Shown: positions 35,615 through 44,968 of the stretch, in pieces | Numbering within the stretch: the first letter of the stretch is position 1 | How the letters are laid out: every line of letters starts with the position of its first letter | NCBI RefSeq assembly: GCF_036345995.1 | Contig: NZ_CP107796.1 | Coordinates: 1,302,001 to 1,366,000, forward strand | Reading direction: 5' to 3' | Length of the DNA stretch: 64,000 bases | Source of the DNA: Streptomyces sp. NBC_00557 | GTDB lineage: Bacteria > Actinomycetota > Actinomycetes > Streptomycetales > Streptomycetaceae | The notes under the pieces: model-generated | Databases searched by the model: none | The model's input: the letters and a program-made list of their open reading frames with translations, nothing else | Told to the model about the DNA's origin: nothing | Program-made: the position numbers and the translations under genes

Positions 35615-37492
35615 TCACCCCTTCTGCTCCACCCGCACCCAGTCCACCTCCGCCTGCACTCCCCCGGCGGCGATCTTGTCGACGCTCGACTGCGGCAGCC
35701 CCCAGTAAGGGCTGGTCGTCTTGTTCCAGCCGGCCGGGTAGGCGCCGCCGAGGGCGAGGTTGAGGATGACGTACTGGTTGTGGTCGTAGACCCACTGGCC
35801 GCGCGTCGACTCCAGGACGTTGCGGGTGGTCTCCTGGACCAGGCGGTCGTCGACGTAGAAGCGCAGGGCCGTCGGGGTCCATTCGACGGCGTAGGTGTGC
35901 CACTGGTCCGCTGTGCCGCCGCCCGGGTATGTCTGGCGGGCGCCGATGTTGCCGTCGGCCGAGTAGCCGGGGCCGTGCAGGGCGGTGCTGGTCCAGTCGG
36001 GGTAGCCGATGTTCTCCATGATGTCGGTCTCGCCGGAGGCCGGCCAGGACACGGACGGGTCGTCCACGTTGGAGCCCAGCAGCCAGAAGGCGGGCCAGAA
36101 GCCGTCGCCGACCGGGAGTTTCATGCGGGCGCTGACCCGGCCGTAGGTGAAGTCGACGTGGGTGTGGGTGTCGATGCGGCCCGAGGTGAAGTCGTAGGTG
36201 CCGCCGCCCGCCTGGGTGCAGCCCTTGCAGTACTTGGCGTGCAGGATCAGCTCGCCGCCTGCGACGCGGACGTTGTCCGGGGAGTCGACGTACGCCTGCG
36301 ACTCGCCGTTGACCGGGCCCATCTCGGTGCCGGTGCGCACCACCCGCCACTTGGAGCGGTCGAGCGCGGCGCCGGTGAAGTCGTCGAAGAACGTGGTGCG
36401 GTAGGCGCCGGACTGGTCGGCGGGGAGGACCGGGTAGGCGGCGGACGCGCTGCCGCCGGTGCCCCACACCTGGAACTCGTAGAGGGAGTAGCCGAACTGG
36501 GCGGTGGCGGGCGCCGGGTTGTAGAAGGAGCGGCGTTCCTTGCCGAGCACGCGGACGTAGCGGGCGGTCACCGGTGAGGGCAGCTTGACGGTGTCGTGCA
36601 GGCCGGCCGCGTCGGAGGGGGACGCGACGTTGGCGCGGCGGGCGGCGATGTCCGCCGACGACGGTTCGTAGACCGTCTGCCAGGTGCGGTTGTCGGCCGA
36701 CACCTGCAGCAGGTAGTCGACCGCGTACGCCGACTCCCAGTACAGGTCCACGCTGTCCACGGTGGACTGTGCGCCGAGGTCCACCGACACCCAGCGGTCC
36801 GCGTTCCAGTCGCTCGACCAGCGGCTGGTGTCCCCCTTGAGGTCGGCCGGCCAGCCGCCGTCGGTTACGTAGGCCGGTGAATGGCCCGCGTCCTGGTAGT
36901 AGTTCGAGAAGGCGGGGTGGTGCAGGGCGAGGTTGGTGCGGGTCGTGGAGGCGGGCGCGGGTTCGCCGCCGTAGACCTTGAAGTTCCAGAGGGAGTAGCC
37001 GTAGGGGGTGGCGCGTTCGACGCCGCGCATCCGTACGTACCGGCCCACCACCTCCTGGGGGTACGTGTGCGCGGTGACCGAGCCGCCGGTGCCCGCGGTC
37101 TCGGTGTAGAAGGGAGTCCAGTCGGTGCCGTTCCTCGACACCTCCAGGACGTAGCGCTTGCCGTAGGCGGCCTCCCAGTCCAGGACGACATGGTCGATCC
37201 GGATCGCGGAGCCCAGGTCGATCTCGATCCAGGCGTCGTCGGCGAAGTTGCTGGACCAGCGGGTGGAGCCGTTGCCGTCGAAGGCGAGTCCGGGGGCGGT
37301 GCCGGCGTTCTCGCTGCCGGAGGCGGTGACGGCGGCCGGGTTCACCGCGTAGGCGGCGGCCGCGCGGTCGGTGTCCCAGCTGACGGCGGCGGGGGCCGCG
37401 GAGGCGGGGGCGGTCAGGAGGGGGCCGGTGCACAGCAGGGCCGTGGCGGCGAGGGCGGCGAGCAGGGTGCGGGGGATGCGATGGGATGACAT
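35615..37492 (-). CDS. Secreted laminarinase: two F5/8-type C modules plus GH16
   Basis: 625 residues from ATG 37492 (GAGGAG 6 bases upstream). A Sec signal peptide ends near residue 32 (TAPASAAP). Two discoidin-like F5/8 C modules follow (about 45-175 and 185-350), each with a GNGSTRWSS-like or SRWSSDW ligand turn and a closing YSLWNFKVYG / YSLYEFQVWG. The GH16 domain (about 365-625) has the active site GETDIMEN at 487-494 with E488 and E493. It should cut beta-1,3-glucan outside the cell. The product importer and a beta-glucosidase are encoded just upstream, separated by 254 bp with its own dyad. Confidence 0.93.
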   Translation of the reverse strand: MSSHRIPRTLLAALAATALLCTGPLLTAPASAAPAAVSWDTDRAAAAYAVNPAAVTASGSENAGTAPGLAFDGNGSTRWSSNFADDAWIEIDLGSAIRIDHVVLDWEAAYGKRYVLEVSRNGTDWTPFYTETAGTGGSVTAHTYPQEVVGRYVRMRGVERATPYGYSLWNFKVYGGEPAPASTTRTNLALHHPAFSNYYQDAGHSPAYVTDGGWPADLKGDTSRWSSDWNADRWVSVDLGAQSTVDSVDLYWESAYAVDYLLQVSADNRTWQTVYEPSSADIAARRANVASPSDAAGLHDTVKLPSPVTARYVRVLGKERRSFYNPAPATAQFGYSLYEFQVWGTGGSASAAYPVLPADQSGAYRTTFFDDFTGAALDRSKWRVVRTGTEMGPVNGESQAYVDSPDNVRVAGGELILHAKYCKGCTQAGGGTYDFTSGRIDTHTHVDFTYGRVSARMKLPVGDGFWPAFWLLGSNVDDPSVSWPASGETDIMENIGYPDWTSTALHGPGYSADGNIGARQTYPGGGTADQWHTYAVEWTPTALRFYVDDRLVQETTRNVLESTRGQWVYDHNQYVILNLALGGAYPAGWNKTTSPYWGLPQSSVDKIAAGGVQAEVDWVRVEQKG

Positions 37493-37531
37493 GCGGGTCT
37501 CCTCGTGGGGTGGAGGTGCCGGTCAGTCGTG

Positions 37532-37547
37532 TGTCGTGCGCATGACA
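37532..37547. promoter_or_regulatory. LacI-like dyad before the laminarinase gene
   Basis: A 16-bp dyad of form TGTC-R-TGCGCA-Y-GACA with only one mismatched pair and a central CG, 40 bp upstream of the ATG. The central CG and length suit a LacI-family repressor; no such gene lies in the window. Confidence 0.45.
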
Positions 37548-37610
37548 TGCAGGGGTGGGGGTGGTCTGGCCCAGGGGCTGCTGGTGGGCACGGGCTCCCC
37601 TCCCGTGCCC

Positions 37611-37678
37611 ACCAGCCGACCAGCCCATCAGCCGACTGGCCGACGGGGCCGACCAGCCGACCAGCCGACCGGGCCGCA
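37611..37678. repeat. Short tandem repeats around CCGACCAG
   Basis: Eight-base units (CCGACCAG and close variants such as CCGACTGG, CCCATCAG) recur about eight times with gaps between the laminarinase and beta-glucosidase genes. It is probably slippage-generated; no coding or structural role is seen. Confidence 0.6.
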
Positions 37679-37746
37679 CTCGGAACGTTCGGCGCCCGGC
37701 CCAGCCCGCCCGGCAGCCCCGGCTCAGCCCGCCCGGCGGGCCCGGC

Positions 37747-39111
<1,365 letters not shown>

Positions 39112-39149
39112 GGAAGTCCCTTCGGGATCAGGGGAGTTGGTCACTCGGT

Positions 39150-40031
39150 TCACTTGACGGCGCCCGCCGTCAGACCGGCGACGAGATAGCGCTGCAGGAG
39201 CAGGAATCCGGCGACCACGGGAACGCTGACGACCAGCGAGGCGGCCATGATCTGGTTCCAGTAGACGTTGTTGAGGGTGGAGTAGCCCTGGAGGCCGACG
39301 GCGAGGGTGCGGGTGGTGTCGTTGGTCATGACGGACGCGAAGAGGACTTCGCCCCACGCCGTCATGAAGGCGTAGACGGCGACCGCGACGATGCCGGGGA
39401 TCGCGGCCGGCACCACGATCCTGAGCAGCGCGCCGAGCGGGCCGCAGCCGTCCACCAGCGCCGCCTCGTCCAGGTCGCGCGGCACCGAGTCGAAGTACCC
39501 GATGAGCATCCAGATGGAGAACGGGAGGGAGAAGGTCAGATAGGTGAGGATCAGACCACCTCGGGAGCCGAACAGGGCGATGCCGGTGGCGTTGCCGATG
39601 TTGACGTAGATCAGGAACAGCGGCAGGAGGAACAGGATGCCGGGGAACATCTGCGTCGACAGGACCGTGACCGTGAAGATGCGCTTGCCCCGGAAGTCGT
39701 AGCGGCTGACCGCGTACGCCGCGAACACCGCGATGACCACCGAGCACACCGTCGCCGAGCCCGCCACGATCAGCGAGTTCGTGAAGTACCGCGCCAGCGG
39801 GACGGTCGACCAGATGTCGATGTACGGCCGGATGGTCAGCCCGCTCGGCAGCCAGCGGAACTTGCCGGTGACGTCCGCCAGCGGCTTCAGCGAGCTGGAG
39901 ACCATCACGTACACCGGGACCAGCACGAAGCCGGTGAGCAGGGTGAGGAAGATCCGGCGCGACCACAGGAAGGAACGCGGCGGCGCCATCGGGGAGTTGC
40001 GCGTGGGCCGGGCGAGCGGCGGGCTAGACAT
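39150..40031 (-). CDS. ABC sugar transporter, inner-membrane permease 2 (MalG type)
   Basis: 293 residues from ATG 40031, overlapping the stop of permease 1 by eight bases. Six membrane helices and the ATPase-coupling EAA loop ([23 protein letters not shown]) identify a MalG-type subunit of a carbohydrate uptake ABC system. With permease 1 it forms the channel for the sugar delivered by the lipoprotein. No ATP-binding subunit is encoded here; in streptomycetes a shared MsiK ATPase normally serves such importers. Confidence 0.94.
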   Translation of the reverse strand: MSSPPLARPTRNSPMAPPRSFLWSRRIFLTLLTGFVLVPVYVMVSSSLKPLADVTGKFRWLPSGLTIRPYIDIWSTVPLARYFTNSLIVAGSATVCSVVIAVFAAYAVSRYDFRGKRIFTVTVLSTQMFPGILFLLPLFLIYVNIGNATGIALFGSRGGLILTYLTFSLPFSIWMLIGYFDSVPRDLDEAALVDGCGPLGALLRIVVPAAIPGIVAVAVYAFMTAWGEVLFASVMTNDTTRTLAVGLQGYSTLNNVYWNQIMAASLVVSVPVVAGFLLLQRYLVAGLTAGAVK

Positions 40032-41025
40032 CGGCGGCCCTCCGTCCGCGCGAGGTGAACAGCAGGTACGCGCCCGTCACGACGAGCAGGAAGAGCAGCA
40101 GCAGCACGGACATCGCGGAGCCGGTGCCGAAGTTCCAGGTGACGAAGGACGCCTGGTAGATGTGGACGGAGATGAGGTCGGCGGCCTCGGGGGCGGACTT
40201 GCCGAACAGCACGTACGGGGTGTTGAAGTCGTTGAAGGTCCACAGGAAGAGGACGAGGACCAGCACCTGGTTGACCGGGCGCAGGGACGGCAGGGTGATG
40301 CGGCGGATCTGCTGCCACATCCCGGCGCCGTCCAGCGCGGCCGCCTCGTACAGCTCGCGGGGGATGTTCTGCAGTCCGGCCATCACGATGAGGAAGGCGA
40401 ACGGCCAGCCCTTCCACACCGACACGGTGAGCAGGGCGTAGAAGCTGTTGTCGCCGATGAGCCAGAAGGACGGCTTGCCGGTGAGGTGCAGCTGGTCGTG
40501 CAGGACGTGGTTCACCAGGCCGTTGTCGTGCTGGAACATGAACACCCAGGTGATGACGGCCGCGTAGACGGGCAGCGCGTACGGCACCAGGAACAGCGCG
40601 CGCAGCAGGCCGCGGCCGCGGAAGGTGTCCTGCATGAAGAGCGCGGCGGCGGTGCCGATGAGCCAGCACAGGCCGACCGAGAGCAGGGTGAAGCCGACGG
40701 TGACGAAGAAGGAGTGCAGCAGGGCCTCGCCGACGGGCGCGTCGAAGTCCACCGACACCTTGTAGTTGCCGAGTCCGGACCAGGGGGCGGTGCCCCAGTC
40801 GCGGATGTAGAACTGGGTGAGCTCCTTGAAGCTCATCACGATGCCGATGACCATCGGCACCAGATGGACGAGGAGTTCGAGCAGCAGCGCGGGCAGGAGC
40901 AGCAGGTACGGCAGCGAGGCGCGGCGGAGCCGTCCGGCGCGGCGGCGGGGTTCGCGCGCCACCGCGCCGGACGGCGCCTGCGTCACCGGCTCCTTGAAGG
41001 CGGTGGTCGTCATCGTCTCGCTCAC
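40024..41025 (-). CDS. ABC sugar transporter, inner-membrane permease 1 (MalF type)
   Basis: 333 residues from GTG 41025, overlapping the lipoprotein stop (GTGA); an ATG four codons later is an alternative. Helix 1 (LPYLLLLPALLLELLVHLVP) and the EAA loop (IPRELYEAAALDGAGMWQQIRRITLP) fit MalF-type permeases. Alternating loops YKVSVDFDAPVGEALLHSFFVTVGF and HDNGLVNHVL are usual for the family. It forms a pair with the downstream permease. Confidence 0.94.
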   Translation of the reverse strand: MSETMTTTAFKEPVTQAPSGAVAREPRRRAGRLRRASLPYLLLLPALLLELLVHLVPMVIGIVMSFKELTQFYIRDWGTAPWSGLGNYKVSVDFDAPVGEALLHSFFVTVGFTLLSVGLCWLIGTAAALFMQDTFRGRGLLRALFLVPYALPVYAAVITWVFMFQHDNGLVNHVLHDQLHLTGKPSFWLIGDNSFYALLTVSVWKGWPFAFLIVMAGLQNIPRELYEAAALDGAGMWQQIRRITLPSLRPVNQVLVLVLFLWTFNDFNTPYVLFGKSAPEAADLISVHIYQASFVTWNFGTGSAMSVLLLLFLLVVTGAYLLFTSRGRRAADV

Positions 41026-42338
41026 GCCGCCGGCATCTGCTGCTGGGCCTTGGTCAGCGCGGCCTTGACCGTGTCGGTGGTGACGGAGCGTCCGGCGGCG
41101 GCGTCGGCGAACAGGTCCTTGACGGCCGTACCGACCGCCGTCTCGAACTGCGACTCGGACGGGACCTGCGGCAGGGCGGCCGCGCTGGTGGCGAGGGTGG
41201 TCTTCAGCACGGCGTTCGCGGAGGAGCCGAACGCGGGGTCCGCCTGGGCGGACTTCACCGGCGGGATGGAGCTGTAGGCCTTGTTGAGGATCTTCTGCTC
41301 GTCGTCGGAGGTCATGAACTTCACGAACTTCGTGGCGCCGTCGAGGTTGTGGGTGTTCTTGAAGACGGCGAGGTTGATGCCGGCGACCATCGAGTTCACC
41401 TGGGTGCCGGTGCCGGGCGTGCCGGAGATCACCGGGACGGGCGCGATGCCGTAGGCGTCCTCGCTCATGCCCTGGGACTTGAGGTTGGCGGCGGCCGACT
41501 GCCACAGCAGCATGGCCTGCTTGCCCTTGGCGAAGTCGCTGACGGACTGGTTCTGCGCGTACTCGGCGTCGCCGGCCGGTATGACCTTGTCCTTCGCCAT
41601 CAGGTCGACGTAGGCCTTCACCGCGTCGACCACCTTCGGGTTGGTGAAGTCGGGCTTGCCGTCGGCGGTGAAGAAGTCGGCGCCGCGCTGCTTGGCGAAG
41701 ACGAAGACGTGGTGGATGTTCTCCGACAGGTTCGAACCCTCGGCGCCGAGCGGGGACTTGCCCTTGGCCTTGATCTTCTTGCCGTCGGCGACCAGTTCGT
41801 CCCACGTGGCGGGCGGCTTGCTGATCCCGGCGTCGGCGAAGATCTTCTTGTTGTAGTAGAGGGCGTACGCCATCGAGTACAGCGGGACCGCGGCAGGGTC
41901 CTTGCCCTGTGCGCCGGTCGAGCCGAGCGCGGAGTCGACGAACCGGTCCCTGCCGCCGATCTTGTCGAAGTTCTCGGCGTCCCACGGCAGCAGCGCGCCG
42001 GTCGCCTGCAGCGAGGCGCTCCAGGTGTTGCCGATGTTCAGCACGTCCGGGCCCTGACCCGAGGTGGTCGCGGTGAGGATCCGGTTGAGCAGGTCGGACC
42101 AGGGCACGACCTCCAGCTTCACCTTGATCCCGGTCTGCTTCTGGAACTTGTCGAGTTCGGGCTGGAGAACCTGCTTGTCGACGGCGATGCTGGCGCCCTG
42201 GTTGGAGGCCCAGTACGTCAGCGTCTTCGGCGAGTCGCCGGACCCGCCGCCGCTGGACGAGCCGCCTCCGCAGGCCGTGGCCGCGAGGACGAGAGACAGG
42301 GTGACGGCGCCTGTGGCCGCGGCTCGGATGCTGCGCAT
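41022..42338 (-). CDS. ABC sugar transporter, extracellular substrate-binding lipoprotein
   Basis: 438 residues from ATG 42338 (AGGAG 5 bases upstream). The lipobox is LAATAC with lipid-modified C23, followed by a Gly/Ser linker. The mature part is a family-1 solute-binding protein (LTYWASNQGAS, PDVLNIGNTWSASLQ, YYNKKIFADAGI, AYGIAPVP). It captures oligosaccharide outside the cell. The genes downstream (permeases, beta-glucosidase) and the separate laminarinase suggest beta-glucan oligosaccharides. First gene of the operon and divergent from the broken ROK regulator. Confidence 0.94.
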   Translation of the reverse strand: MRSIRAAATGAVTLSLVLAATACGGGSSSGGGSGDSPKTLTYWASNQGASIAVDKQVLQPELDKFQKQTGIKVKLEVVPWSDLLNRILTATTSGQGPDVLNIGNTWSASLQATGALLPWDAENFDKIGGRDRFVDSALGSTGAQGKDPAAVPLYSMAYALYYNKKIFADAGISKPPATWDELVADGKKIKAKGKSPLGAEGSNLSENIHHVFVFAKQRGADFFTADGKPDFTNPKVVDAVKAYVDLMAKDKVIPAGDAEYAQNQSVSDFAKGKQAMLLWQSAAANLKSQGMSEDAYGIAPVPVISGTPGTGTQVNSMVAGINLAVFKNTHNLDGATKFVKFMTSDDEQKILNKAYSSIPPVKSAQADPAFGSSANAVLKTTLATSAAALPQVPSESQFETAVGTAVKDLFADAAAGRSVTTDTVKAALTKAQQQMPAA

Positions 42339-42460
42339 GGCTCCTGGTGTCCCTTTCCGGGGGTCGAGAACCCCGAGGGTGCTGGCGGAGGCCGGCACGG
42401 GTGCGGACCCGTGGGACCCGTGCGGCCACCGAAGCCCCTCATGGCTTAATTTAGGACGTG

Positions 42461-42489
42461 AGTTAAACCTCAAGAGAAACGCTCGTCAA
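42461..42489 (-). promoter_or_regulatory. Promoter of the ABC importer operon
   Basis: On the minus strand TTGACG (42484-42489), 17 bases, TTAACT (42461-42466). It is about 123 bp before the lipoprotein start. The surrounding 42446-42470 is A/T-rich with two TTAA-containing half-sites 17 bp apart, a plausible site for the adjacent ROK regulator overlapping the -10 box. Confidence 0.5.
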
Positions 42490-42561
42490 GGGATCCGGCA
42501 ACGGCAAGCGGCCGGACAGGCCGGAAAAGGGCGCGGAAATGCCGGAAACCGGGGAGGACAG

Positions 42562-44213
42562 GTGGCAGCGGTGGGCGGCCGTACGGTACGTGACCTGCGG
42601 CGGGAGAGCCGGGGCGCCGTTCTGCAACGGTTGTATCTCGACGGGCCGATGAGCCGGCAGGCGCTGGGGCCGGCGACCGGTCTGAGTTCGGGCTCCGTCA
42701 GCAACGTCGTGACCGGGCTGCTCGCCGACGGGCTGGTGGAGGAGGCGGGCGTGGTCGGCGCGGACGCGGGCCGCCCGCGCCGGCTGCTGCGGATACGGCC
42801 GGACAGCGGGCGGCTGATCGGGGTGGACGTCGGCGAGACCCGGGTACGGGTGGAGCTGCTCGACCTCGGCCTCGCGGAACTCAGCCGCGCGGAGCGGCCG
42901 TTGGGGCCGCGCGGGTACGACGTCGAGGCGGTCGTCGGTCATGTCGCCGACGGCATCGCGGAGGTGCTCCGGACGGCCGGGCTCGCCCCGGCGACCTGCT
43001 CGGCGTCGGCGTCGGCGTGCCCGGCATCGTCGAGGACGGCGGTCCGTGCGGCGCCGTGGTGCACGGGCAGACGGTCGGCTGGGACGCCGTACCGCTGGAA
43101 CGGCTGCTGCGCGCCACCGGCGAACTCCCGCCGCACATCCCGTACTTCATCGACAACGGCGCCAAGGCGGCGGGGCAGGCGGAGATGTGGTTCGGCGGCG
43201 GGCGCGGCGCCCGCAACGCCGTGGTGGTGCTGTTCGGTTCGGGCGTCGGCGCGTGCGTGGTCACCGAGGAGGCGGCGCAGGGGCGGGCGGTGGAGTGGGG
43301 GCATCTGACGGTCCGGGTCGCGGGGCGCCGCTGCCGGTGCGGTGCGCGCGGCTGCCTGGAGGCGTACGCGGGCGCGTCGGCCCTGGTCGCCCGCTGGCGC
43401 GAGGCGGGCGGCCGGCCGTCACCAGGCGCCGGGGAGGAACAGGCCCTGACCGAACTGCTGGCGGCGGCACGGGCGGACGGGGGCGGAGGCGGGGGCGGAG
43501 GCGGGGGGAACGGCGCGGGCAGCGATGGAGGCCGGGGGGCCGACTTCATGAGCGCCGCGAGCCTCGACGGCGGTTGGACCGCCGACTCCACCGGCGGAGC
43601 GCGCGTCGAGCACGGGCGGGGCGCCGAACTGACCGGCACCGCAAGCGGCGACGGTGGTCGGGCCGCCGACCTCACCGGCGCCGCGAGGCCCGATGACGCC
43701 CGAGCCGATGCGCTGGCCGGCGCCGCGATCCGTCGTGATGGCCAGGGCGTCGGCTCCAGTCCCGATCGCAGTCGGGGTTCCCGGCCGGCAGTCGTCGGCG
43801 GCTTCGGTAGCGGTGAGCGGCGGGGGCCGGCCGCGACCGGTGCCAGCGGTGAGCGGTGTCCCGATCCGGTGGCCGTGGCCGTGCTCACGGAGGCCGCCGA
43901 GTATCTCGGCGCCGGGCTGTCCGACCTGATCAACCTCTTCCAGCCGGAGCGGGTGCTGATCGGCGGCTGGGCCGGGCTCCAGCTCGGTGACGCGTTCCTG
44001 GACCAGGTTCGCGCCCACGCCCTGGCCCGGGCCCTGCGCCATCCCGCGGGCCGGGTGCGCATCGAACCGGGCCGGCTGGGCCCGGACGCGGTGACCGTGG
44101 GGGCGGCGGTCCTTCCCCTGGCCGCGTTCTTCTCGGCCGGCGGGCACCGCCCCGCGCCCAAGGCCCCACCGGCACCGGCGTGGCGGGCGGTGGTGGAGGG
44201 ACGGTCGGTGTGA
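42562..44213 (+). pseudogene. ROK-family sugar regulator, frameshifted, with a repeat-filled insertion
   Basis: Reading from GTG 42562 (GGGAGGA 4-5 bases upstream), the winged helix (GPMSRQALGPATGLSSGSVS) and first ROK strand (GRLIGVDVGETRVRVELLDL) are in one frame. At 42990-42993 the frame changes: only two bases separate the Pro and Asp codons where a GGC-type Gly codon is expected, so one G appears missing from a CCCCGG run. The second half (LLGVGVGVPGIVED, zinc motif CRCGARGCLEAY, final ROK helices) continues in the next frame to 44213. A further insertion of about 130 codons (43474-43861) interrupts the ROK domain. It could be a true pseudogene or an assembly error. Confidence 0.8.
43530..43739 (+). 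repeat. Five tandem 42-bp repeats inside the ROK gene
   Basis: In the second ROK frame five diverged 14-residue units follow each other: GRGADFMSAASLDG, GWTADSTGGARVEH, GRGAELTGTASGDG, GRAADLTGAARPDD, ARADALAGAAIRRD. They sit behind a Gly run encoded by GGC/GGG repeats. They expand a loop of the kinase-like domain and keep the frame open. Confidence 0.8.
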
Positions 44214-44248
44214 CAGGGCGAGCCCGCCGGGTCAGGCGCGGTCCCCGG

Positions 44249-44593
44249 CTACGTGACGTCCGGGACCGACCTGGCGGCGCGCCAGGTCAGCAGGGCGCCC
44301 CCAGTGCCGTACATCAGAAGCAGGCAGCCGTTGCGGACGTCCCGCCACCGCTGCAGGGACTGCAGGCTCCGCTGCTGCTCGTACGTCCGCGTCGCCACCG
44401 CGACGGACCCGTCCAGCACGGAACACTGCGTGTCCCCGGGGCGCATCGGGCCCGGGCGCTCCTCCCCGTCCTTGCCCACGTTCTCTCCGGGGCACTCGAC
44501 CTCCGCCGAGGCCGTCAGGGCGCCGACGAGGCTTCCCGCTCCCCAGAGCGCGGGCAGCAGGAACAACACCACGAGCGCGACCCTGTGCTTCAC
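44249..44593 (-). CDS. Small membrane protein, unknown function
   Basis: 114 residues from GTG 44591-44593 (AGGGAG 5-6 bases upstream). Hydrophobic helix near the N-terminus (ALVVLFLLPALWGAGSLVGAL), an outside-type stretch with two Cys (VECPGENV, DTQCSVLD), then a charged helix and a second weaker hydrophobic segment (GCLLLMYGTGGALLTW). I do not recognise a family. The two Cys could form a disulfide. It is convergent with the ROK gene and 344 bp from the EF-G gene. Confidence 0.65.
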   Translation of the reverse strand: MKHRVALVVLFLLPALWGAGSLVGALTASAEVECPGENVGKDGEERPGPMRPGDTQCSVLDGSVAVATRTYEQQRSLQSLQRWRDVRNGCLLLMYGTGGALLTWRAARSVPDVT

Positions 44594-44937
44594 GGAACTC
44601 CCTGGGACGGACCGGCCTTCCGGGCACCGCGCACGGCACACATGTCCGCGGGGACGCCCCGGCTCACGCTACCCGTGCCGGTCCCGCCGCTCCGGGCAGG
44701 CCCCCGCCACGACGACCGGGCACCTGCCCGCCACGTGGCAGCGGGGACTGCGCCGCCGGCCGACACGACAGCCGGCGACGCAGTCCCCTCCCCCGGCCGA
44801 CCCGGCACACGGCCATGCGTCCCCGGCCGACGCCGGACGTGCCGGCGTGCTCCCCCGCCGCCACCGCACCGACACCAGGCGGACTGCCCCTACCGCACCG
44901 GCACCAGACGGATCGCCGCACACCGACACCAGGAGGG
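44594..44937. other. Intergenic stretch with terminator and short repeats
   Basis: 344 bases downstream of the EF-G gene. It holds one strong hairpin (44743-44788) and a small tandem repeat (44863-44968) that runs into the EF-G 3' end. No gene seen. Confidence 0.6.
44743..44788. terminator. Strong terminator hairpin behind the EF-G gene
   Basis: An 18-bp stem with one mismatch (44743-44760 with 44771-44788) and a 10-base loop, 150 bp past the EF-G stop. Near-symmetric, so it could also act in the other direction. Confidence 0.75.
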
Positions 44938-44968
44938 CTACCGCACCGGCGCCGGGCGGGTTGCCGGG
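44863..44968. repeat. About 3.5 copies of a 29-bp tandem repeat
   Basis: Units beginning ACCGCACCGRCACCAGRCGG start at 44863 and 44892; a shortened one starts at 44921, and another at 44940 crosses into the last EF-G codons. There are no conserved spacers, so this is a minisatellite, not a CRISPR array. Confidence 0.6.

Noticed and set aside
42562..44213. Programmed ribosomal frameshift in the ROK gene
   Set aside because: No slippery heptamer or downstream structure was recognised at 42985-42995; a missing base in a short C/G run is simpler.
44863..44968. 29-bp repeats looked CRISPR-like at first
   Set aside because: Units are directly adjacent without unique spacers, are degenerate, and no cas genes are present.
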